DNA from: Caryophanales bacterium UBA5603
GTDB taxonomy: Bacteria; Bacillota_I; Bacilli_A; Izemoplasmatales; Hujiaoplasmataceae
Assembly: GCA_002424815.1 (NCBI GenBank)
Contig: DILB01000003.1
Span: 14,235 to 40,675 of the forward strand
Length of the DNA: 26,441 nt
Direction of reading: 5' to 3'
Below the pieces are notes generated by a model. It searched no databases. It was not told the origin of the DNA and worked only from the letters and a program-made list of their open reading frames with translations. Shown piece after piece: positions 21,456 to 26,441 of this stretch. The stretch's first letter is position 1. Every line of letters begins with the position of its first letter. Position numbers and translations under genes: made by a program.

Positions 21456-23072
21456 ATAGTAGACCCTCGCTTCATAAGGTGACATCACCAATTGTGTTTC
21501 TAAAACATTATTCAAGATCAGTTCATATCCAGAAAGATGGATCGACTTCGGAATTTCTAAAGGTTTTTTAGAGAAATTGCATAAGATGATCAATTCCTCA
21601 TTCTGCCATTCTCGATGATAAGCATACAATCGTCGATGATGGAAACACAAATCATGGTAATCACCGTAAATCACCACTGGTAATTGTTTGCGTAATTCAA
21701 TGATTTTTCGGAAATAATGGAAGATTGAATCAGGATCATTGATCGCTTTTTCAACGTTATAATCGATATGATTGGGATTCACCGATAACCAAGGGGTTCC
21801 ATCGGTGAACCCAGCATTATTTGTTGAATTCCATTGCATGGGGGTTCTTGCATTATCACGAGAGGCCTTCGCTAATAGTTTCATTGTTTTTTTGTGCGAA
21901 TAGTGTAAGGTTTTTCTGGCGAGTTTGTAAATGTTGAGCGATTCAATATCACGATATTGGCTTAATTCAGTGAAATGAGCATTCGTCATTCCAATTTCTT
22001 GTCCTTGATAGATAAACGGGGTTCCTTGCTGAAAATAGATGAGAGTTGCCAGCATTTTAGCAGATTCATCATGCCAATCGGGATGACCAAAACGCGAAAT
22101 ACTTCTAGCTTGATCATGATTTTCTAAATAAAGTGTATTCCAACCACGACCGTTTAGCCCCAACTGCCATTTAGATAATGGTTTTTTGAGGTTGATTGGA
22201 TGAAACGGTTTTGGGAACCACTTCACAAAATGACAATCAGCTGCCATATGATCGAATTGAAACATCATATCTAATTCTCGAACTTTCTCATCTTGATATT
22301 TCGCTGCGATATCTGGCGTTGCAAAGACGGTTTCACCCACCGTAAAACAGTCATAGTTTGATAATACTTTCTCTTTTAATTCTTGGAGGTAACCATGGAT
22401 TTTTGGATGATTTAAATAGTGTTCTTTGCCTTGAAGAACGACTGAAAAACGACCGTTTGGCAACCCATCTTCTTTAGCGATGATATTAATGACGTCACAT
22501 CGGAATCCATCGATACCTTTATCAAGCCAAAAACGGCAAATATCTTGCACAGCTTCTCTGACCGCAGGGTTATCCCAATTCAAATCCGGTTGTTTTTTAG
22601 AAAACAAATGCAAATAATATTCTTTTCGCTCAGGATGATAACTCCAAGCTTCTCCCCCAAAAAAACTTGTCCAGTTTCCTTTGGTGGGTTTCCAGTGGTA
22701 AAAATCACGATAATTTGGATCATTTTGTGCAGATTTGACAAACCAAGGATGTTCATCAGAGGTATGATTAACGACTAAGTCCATCACTATTTTGATGTTT
22801 GCTTCATGAAGAAGTTTTATTAACAATTCCATATCTTCCATCGTACCAAATTCAGGTTGGATGGCACGATAATCTGAGATATCATAACCATTGTCATCAT
22901 TGGGAGAAGCATACACGGGCGACAACCAAACGATATCAACCCCTAATGTTTTTAAATAAGGGATTTTATCAATAATCCCTAACAAGTCGCCAACACCATC
23001 ATGATTACTATCATTGAAACTGCGAGGATATATTTGATAAACGACACCTTCACGAAACCAAGATTTAAACAT
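21441..23072 (-). CDS. GH13 alpha-glucosidase, oligo-1,6-glucosidase-like
   Basis: 543 aa, typical for GH13 subfamily 31. A (beta/alpha)8 barrel starts at WFREGVVYQIYPRSFNDSNHDGVGDL. Region I is DLVVNHTSDEH; region II GFRCDVIN with nucleophile D193; region III GETVF with acid/base E247; region IV ENHDQ with D320. The residue after the nucleophile is Val (V194), as in isomaltase and oligo-1,6-glucosidase rather than maltase (Thr/Ala), so alpha-1,6 linkages are the likely target; that is family knowledge. A C-terminal beta domain follows (ILCNFSKKPLEIP...). No signal peptide: an intracellular enzyme acting on imported isomaltose-type sugars. It begins 1 nt after the GH3 stop, with GGGAGGG inside the GH3 end, so it is the second gene of that operon. 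Confidence 0.92.
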   Translation of the reverse strand: MFKSWFREGVVYQIYPRSFNDSNHDGVGDLLGIIDKIPYLKTLGVDIVWLSPVYASPNDDNGYDISDYRAIQPEFGTMEDMELLIKLLHEANIKIVMDLVVNHTSDEHPWFVKSAQNDPNYRDFYHWKPTKGNWTSFFGGEAWSYHPERKEYYLHLFSKKQPDLNWDNPAVREAVQDICRFWLDKGIDGFRCDVINIIAKEDGLPNGRFSVVLQGKEHYLNHPKIHGYLQELKEKVLSNYDCFTVGETVFATPDIAAKYQDEKVRELDMMFQFDHMAADCHFVKWFPKPFHPINLKKPLSKWQLGLNGRGWNTLYLENHDQARSISRFGHPDWHDESAKMLATLIYFQQGTPFIYQGQEIGMTNAHFTELSQYRDIESLNIYKLARKTLHYSHKKTMKLLAKASRDNARTPMQWNSTNNAGFTDGTPWLSVNPNHIDYNVEKAINDPDSIFHYFRKIIELRKQLPVVIYGDYHDLCFHHRRLYAYHREWQNEELIILCNFSKKPLEIPKSIHLSGYELILNNVLETQLVMSPYEARVYYKKIK

Positions 23073-23073
23073 G

Positions 23074-25464
23074 TCAATCCCTCCCGAAAAAATGACTTAA
23101 TGCTTTGATGGGATGATGATTAATGAGTTCTAAAATACCTTTTAACGTCGTCATTTTTAATCGACCGCCACTGAAGACCGCCATGGAACGCATGGGGACT
23201 TCGCCAATCGATTTTTCTATCACTTTTTTTGTCGTTTCATCCATATTTTTTATTTCTTTGGTCGCCATTTTCCATGCGGTACGATAAATTGATCGGCCAA
23301 TGATGGTGTGACGGATATCTTCTAAGGTATCACTAATATGATAAGGTCGATGTCGTTGAATGGATGAATCTTTTTTGGATCGACCCAACAAACGCTCAAA
23401 ATCCACATCCGCAAACGTTAGTCCGTTTGCGATATAATAACTTGATGCATTAATTAATAACGGATCGCTACCCTCATACTCCAAATTATCGATTTCGATG
23501 AGTTGTGACAAAATGACTTCATGAGCGTTTTTCATAATTTCAATAAAATAGTGACCTGGTTCAACCACAAAAGCCTGCTTCGTGATATCATAATAACTTA
23601 AATCGTCTGTGGCGATTTTAAACATCACCGTCTTTGTTTCATGGGGTTGTAATTCAATTTTTAAGAAGCGTTTTAACTCGCGTTTTGGTTTAAATACGCC
23701 AGTCTGTGGCGGTTGAACATAGAGTTGGACAACTTCTTTGCCAATCCAAAATCCTTCATTAGTTACATCGACAGACACGGTGAAAACGGCTGGATGAACT
23801 GCCATTTCCATGTTGATTTTTAGGTTAGAATATTGGAAAGAGGTATAACTGAGTCCGTAACCAAAAGGAAATAACGTTTCGACATCTTTCGATTCATAAT
23901 AACGATAACCTACATAAATACTTTCTTGATAATGAACTTCGCCATTCCCCTTTGCATAAAATGGATGACAGGGGGTTGATTCTAAAGATAATGGAAATGT
24001 CTCTGCTAATCTTCCGGAAGGATTGGATTGTCCATAAAGCAATTCCATAATCGCTTTTGCGCCCGCTTCGCCACCAAGATAAGCATTAAAGACTGCTTTG
24101 ACTTGCTGTATCCAAGGCATAACAATCGGAGATCCTATCTGTAGTACAACAATGACATTGTCATGAACCTGTGTGATTGTATTGAGTAAATCAAGATGAC
24201 CTTGAGGTAGATTGAGATGGGTGCGATCATACCCTTCTGATTCATAGACATCGGTTAAGCCAATGACGAGGATAACTTTTTGTTTTCCAATCGCAATCCG
24301 TTTCGCTTCATCAATCAACTTTTGACTGAAACCATCGTCTTCTAAACGATATCCGTCAGCGTAAGCGTATTTGACTCCTTTAGGGATATAATCAAGCATC
24401 GAATCAACTTTGTAAGGATTGATATGACTTGAACCGCCTCCTTGGTACCGGACTTCTTTAGCGAGACGGCCAATAATTGCGATTTCATCGGTTTTTTGTA
24501 AAGGTAAAATACTGTCATCATTTTTCAGTAACACCATAGAACCTTTGGCGATTTCATAAGCTATCTTATGATTGTTATCTAAATCAAAAGGAATAATTTT
24601 TTGATCCTTCTTTTGGTTGACAAGTTCTAATATTTTTCGCACAGAGCTATTAATTTCCTCAATAGAGAGATTGCCAGCTTTATACTCGCGCAATAATTTT
24701 TTGATGGCATAAGGATGTCCCGGCATTTCTAAATCAAGCGAAGCTTTTAAAGCCTCTTTTCGGTCATTGACAGCTCCCCAATCGGAAACGATAACGTTTT
24801 TAAAACCATAGTTGTTTCTAAGGACATCTTGAAGCAACCATGGATTTTCGGAGGCGTATTTATCATCGACTCGATTGTAAGAACACATCACCATGGCTGG
24901 ATTTTCTTGAATGGCTCTTTTAAAAGCGGATCCATATATTTCATGAAACGCCCGTTGATCTGCCGCAGAACTAGAAGTCATCCGATAAGTTTCTTGAGAG
25001 TTCAACGCAAAATGTTTGAGGCATGCACCAACATTTTTGCTTTGGACACCTTTAACGAAACTTGCGGCCATCTCGCCACTTAAATGGGGATCCTCTGAAT
25101 AATACTCAAAATTTCGTCCGCAAAGCGGACTGCGTTTGATGTTTAGTCCAGGTCCTAATAGAACATGGACATCTTTATAAAGGCACTCATTGGCAATTGC
25201 TTCACCCATTTTAAAGGCTAATTTTGGATCAAATGAAGATGCGACAGTCACGGCTGGTGGAAAACAAACGGCTTTATATGATTCATTGACCATCATCGCG
25301 TTGGCTGAGTCAAGTTGTTTTCTTAATCCATGTGGTCCATCACTCATCATAATTGAGGGAATATCAAGACGTTCAATAGCTGCAGTATGCCACGAATCCT
25401 TGCCAACTAATAGTCGACATTTCTCTTCGATTGTGAGCTCATTTATCAATTTTTCAATGTCCAT
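23074..25464 (-). CDS. GH3 beta-glucosidase
   Basis: 796 aa from ATG 25464 (an ATG at 25476 abuts AAGG and is less well spaced). The N-terminal TIM barrel has SDGPHGLRKQ, GPGLNIKRSPLCGRNFEYYSEDP, KHFALNSQE and the nucleophile motif VSDWGAV (D228 from this start). The second alpha/beta domain (GSMVLLKNDDSILPL, GGGSSHINPY, GEAGAKAIMELLYG) contributes the acid/base. An Fn3-like domain (VTNEGFWIGKEVVQLYVQPPQTG, PKRELKRFLKI) follows, then an unusual tail of about 110 residues ending LGRSKK...ALSHFFGRD. Such enzymes split beta-linked glucose or xylose oligomers. There is no signal peptide, so it is cytoplasmic. It is the first gene of an operon with GH13, an odd mix of beta- and alpha-specific enzymes. 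Confidence 0.93.
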   Translation of the reverse strand: MDIEKLINELTIEEKCRLLVGKDSWHTAAIERLDIPSIMMSDGPHGLRKQLDSANAMMVNESYKAVCFPPAVTVASSFDPKLAFKMGEAIANECLYKDVHVLLGPGLNIKRSPLCGRNFEYYSEDPHLSGEMAASFVKGVQSKNVGACLKHFALNSQETYRMTSSSAADQRAFHEIYGSAFKRAIQENPAMVMCSYNRVDDKYASENPWLLQDVLRNNYGFKNVIVSDWGAVNDRKEALKASLDLEMPGHPYAIKKLLREYKAGNLSIEEINSSVRKILELVNQKKDQKIIPFDLDNNHKIAYEIAKGSMVLLKNDDSILPLQKTDEIAIIGRLAKEVRYQGGGSSHINPYKVDSMLDYIPKGVKYAYADGYRLEDDGFSQKLIDEAKRIAIGKQKVILVIGLTDVYESEGYDRTHLNLPQGHLDLLNTITQVHDNVIVVLQIGSPIVMPWIQQVKAVFNAYLGGEAGAKAIMELLYGQSNPSGRLAETFPLSLESTPCHPFYAKGNGEVHYQESIYVGYRYYESKDVETLFPFGYGLSYTSFQYSNLKINMEMAVHPAVFTVSVDVTNEGFWIGKEVVQLYVQPPQTGVFKPKRELKRFLKIELQPHETKTVMFKIATDDLSYYDITKQAFVVEPGHYFIEIMKNAHEVILSQLIEIDNLEYEGSDPLLINASSYYIANGLTFADVDFERLLGRSKKDSSIQRHRPYHISDTLEDIRHTIIGRSIYRTAWKMATKEIKNMDETTKKVIEKSIGEVPMRSMAVFSGGRLKMTTLKGILELINHHPIKALSHFFGRD

Positions 25465-25528
25465 GGTTTCACTCATCCTTTTTTAGTCAACGTTCGATAC
25501 TTGTATAATAAACAAACCTATATTTTTA

Positions 25529-25558
25529 ATTATACCATTCATTTTTAAAAATAGTCTA
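25529..25558 (-). promoter_or_regulatory. Promoter of the GH3-GH13 operon
   Basis: Minus-strand TAGACT (25553-25558), 18 bp, TATAAT (25529-25534), about 60 bp before the GH3 start. Confidence 0.6.
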
Positions 25559-25570
25559 TTAGACCTGAAA

Positions 25571-25612
25571 AGAAAAAGATCACTATCCGCTCTTTTAGCA
25601 AATGGTGATCTT
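25571..25612 (-). terminator. Terminator of tRNA-Arg(CCG)
   Basis: On the minus strand a 16-position stem with one mismatch and two G-U pairs (25597-25612 with 25576-25591), 5-nt loop and TTTTT tail, 12 nt after the tRNA. Confidence 0.85.
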
Positions 25613-25623
25613 ATTTTATTTAT

Positions 25624-25700
25624 TGGCGACCCGAAAAGGATTCGAACCTTCGACCGACGGCTCCGGAAGCCGCTGCTCTATCCAGCTGAGCTATCGGGCC
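25624..25700 (-). tRNA. tRNA-Arg (anticodon CCG)
   Basis: 77 nt including the encoded CCA. Acceptor GGCCCGA pairs with TCGGGTC (one G-U), discriminator G. The D arm AGCTCAGCTGGATAGAGCA, T arm GGTTCGAATCC and anticodon stem GCGGC/GCCGT with loop TTCCGGA are clear. Anticodon CCG reads CGG. It has its own promoter and terminator. Confidence 0.96.
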
Positions 25701-25710
25701 AGCATTAAGT

Positions 25711-25719
25711 ATTATAGCA
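25711..25719 (-). promoter_or_regulatory. Extended -10 promoter of tRNA-Arg(CCG)
   Basis: Minus-strand TGCTATAAT ends 10 nt before the tRNA 5' end, so the 5' leader is only a few nucleotides long. Confidence 0.6.
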
Positions 25720-25754
25720 TTTTTTCTCTCATTATTCTATTTTTTTCTCGTATT

Positions 25755-25784
25755 TTAAAAAAAATCCACATCATAAAATGTGGG
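25755..25784 (-). terminator. Terminator of tRNA-Arg(CCT)
   Basis: Minus-strand stem CCACAT/ATGTGG (25778-25783 with 25766-25771) plus a G-U pair, followed by T8. Confidence 0.8.
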
Positions 25785-25794
25785 AAATTCAATA

Positions 25795-25871
25795 TGGCGA
25801 CCCGGAAAGGATTCGAACCTTCGACCAAAAGCTTAGGACGCTTCTGCTCTGTCCAGCTGAGCTACCGGGCC
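25795..25871 (-). tRNA. tRNA-Arg (anticodon CCT)
   Basis: 77 nt with CCA. Acceptor GGCCCGG/CCGGGTC, discriminator G, anticodon stem GAAGC/GCTTT with loop GTCCTAA. Anticodon CCT reads AGG. It is nearly identical to the neighbouring CCG tRNA in acceptor, D and T arms, so the two look like a duplication. Confidence 0.96.
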
Positions 25872-25881
25872 ACTGTAAAAT

Positions 25882-25890
25882 ATTATAACA
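25882..25890 (-). promoter_or_regulatory. Extended -10 promoter of tRNA-Arg(CCT)
   Basis: Minus-strand TGTTATAAT, 10 nt before the tRNA 5' end. Confidence 0.55.
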
Positions 25891-25920
25891 TATCAAAATT
25901 ATTTTGATTCTGATAAGTAT

Positions 25921-25956
25921 ATAAAAAGCAGTCAAACATTTGTTGTTTAACTGCTT
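25921..25956 (-). terminator. Terminator of tRNA-Arg(TCT)
   Basis: Minus-strand 13-bp stem (25944-25956 with 25926-25938, one G-U pair), 5-nt loop, T5 tail. Confidence 0.88.
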
Positions 25957-25968
25957 AATCTTACAAAG

Positions 25969-26045
<77 letters not shown>

Positions 26046-26059
26046 GGAACGCATAGATT

Positions 26060-26088
26060 ATTATATAATAATCATGTCTTTTTGTAAA
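26060..26088 (-). promoter_or_regulatory. Promoter of tRNA-Arg(TCT)
   Basis: Minus-strand TTTACA (26083-26088), 17 bp, TATAAT (26060-26065). Confidence 0.8.
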
Positions 26089-26131
26089 GAAAATTTCATT
26101 ACGCTTGGGGAAATAGGATGTTGCTACCGTT

Positions 26132-26174
26132 GATATAAAGAAAACATCGATGAGTTCAATGTTTTCTTTATATC
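26132..26174. repeat. Perfect 16-bp hairpin between tRNA-Arg and the right-edge fragment
   Basis: Arms 26132-26147 and 26159-26174 are fully complementary with an 11-nt loop. No T-tract follows on either strand, so it is not a normal intrinsic terminator. Confidence 0.6.
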
Positions 26175-26215
26175 TAAAATAAAAATTTCGCTTTTTCATC
26201 AGTATCTTTGTCGCC

Positions 26216-26440
26216 TTAACCCAAAATATTTATGACATTAATTTTGTCTTTTTCCATAGTTTTTGCAATTTCTTTGCCCCACAAATCGCATGAGCTGAAT
26301 TCATTGCGGAATAATACTTTTATTCTCGAGAGTTAAGATAGTATATCCACAGCTTCTTCGTCGGTTTCAACGATATTGCTCGAACTTTTAGTTTCAAGAA
26401 GGTGGACATACTCTGGACCAACAACAAGATAATCGAAACC
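26216..26440 (-). pseudogene. Interrupted C-terminal coding fragment, unrecognised
   Basis: The minus-strand frame entering from the right edge reads 35 residues (GFDYLVVGPEYVHLLETK...EEAVDILS) up to a TAA at 26333-26335. In the same frame it then continues for 38 codons (LSRIKVLFRNEFSSCDLWGKEIAKTMEKDKINVINILG) to a second TAA at 26216-26218. Both parts have protein-like composition, and the second has no ATG near its start or ribosome site. I do not recognise the family. Either the true gene ends at the first TAA and the rest is chance, or one gene has gained a stop. The window ends before this can be settled. Confidence 0.3.
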
Positions 26441-26441
26441 T

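Noticed and set aside
25602..25907. 101-codon plus-strand frame across the tRNA genes
   Set aside because: It is antisense to two tRNA genes; its repeated ATRKGFEPST peptide is simply translated tRNA T-arm sequence, a well-known false annotation.

Overview
The window looks like chromosomal DNA from a low-G+C, Gram-positive-related bacterium. TGA is used as a real stop codon (nadA, galK, GH3). Ribosome binding sites are strong AGGAGG/AGGTG types, and promoters are clear sigma-A types, many with an extended -10 (TGnTATAAT). Intergenic A/T-rich hairpin terminators are abundant. Ribosomal protein L27 carries a Firmicutes/Mollicutes-style N-terminal extension. Together this suggests Bacillota or a standard-code Mycoplasmatota relative (Acholeplasma/Izemoplasma-like); that placement is inference. 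No phage, transposon, CRISPR array or rRNA is visible.

Layout: (1) 1-740, the 5' part of rarA on the minus strand, divergent from a plus-strand nadA-nadB-PHP phosphatase operon (876-4058). (2) About 550 bp of non-coding DNA with several inverted repeats, then L-asparaginase (4629-5606). (3) Minus-strand ruvA, then obg with an overlapping zinc-ribbon methyltransferase. (4) A minus-strand galK / membrane-anchored DUF4097-like protein / GNAT operon. (5) A long-form rsmH on plus, behind a promoter whose -35 lies in a perfect inverted repeat, facing panE. (6) A 1052-aa GH94-like (clan GH-Q) phosphorylase, a small membrane protein, and rplU-rpmA preceded by a structured leader. (7) A Gfo/Idh oxidoreductase, then a DUF975 membrane protein divergent from an alpha/beta hydrolase. 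(8) A GH3-GH13 glycosidase operon. (9) Three separately promoted and terminated tRNA-Arg genes (CCG, CCT, TCT). (10) An unrecognised, possibly decayed gene fragment at the right edge.

Two functional themes stand out. NAD precursor synthesis: asparaginase supplies aspartate, NadB oxidises it and NadA makes quinolinate; nadC is not present here. Glycan use: a GH3 beta-glycosidase, a GH13 oligo-1,6-glucosidase-like enzyme, a GH-Q phosphorylase, galactokinase and a Gfo/Idh dehydrogenase, all without signal peptides, so they would act on imported oligosaccharides. The rest is translation and housekeeping (L21, L27, Obg, RsmH, RuvA, RarA, tRNAs). I found no strong evidence for a wholly new system. 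The most unusual items are the L27 processing puzzle, the operator-like repeat on the rsmH promoter, the tRNA-Arg trio, the repeat-rich gap before asparaginase and the interrupted frame at the right end.
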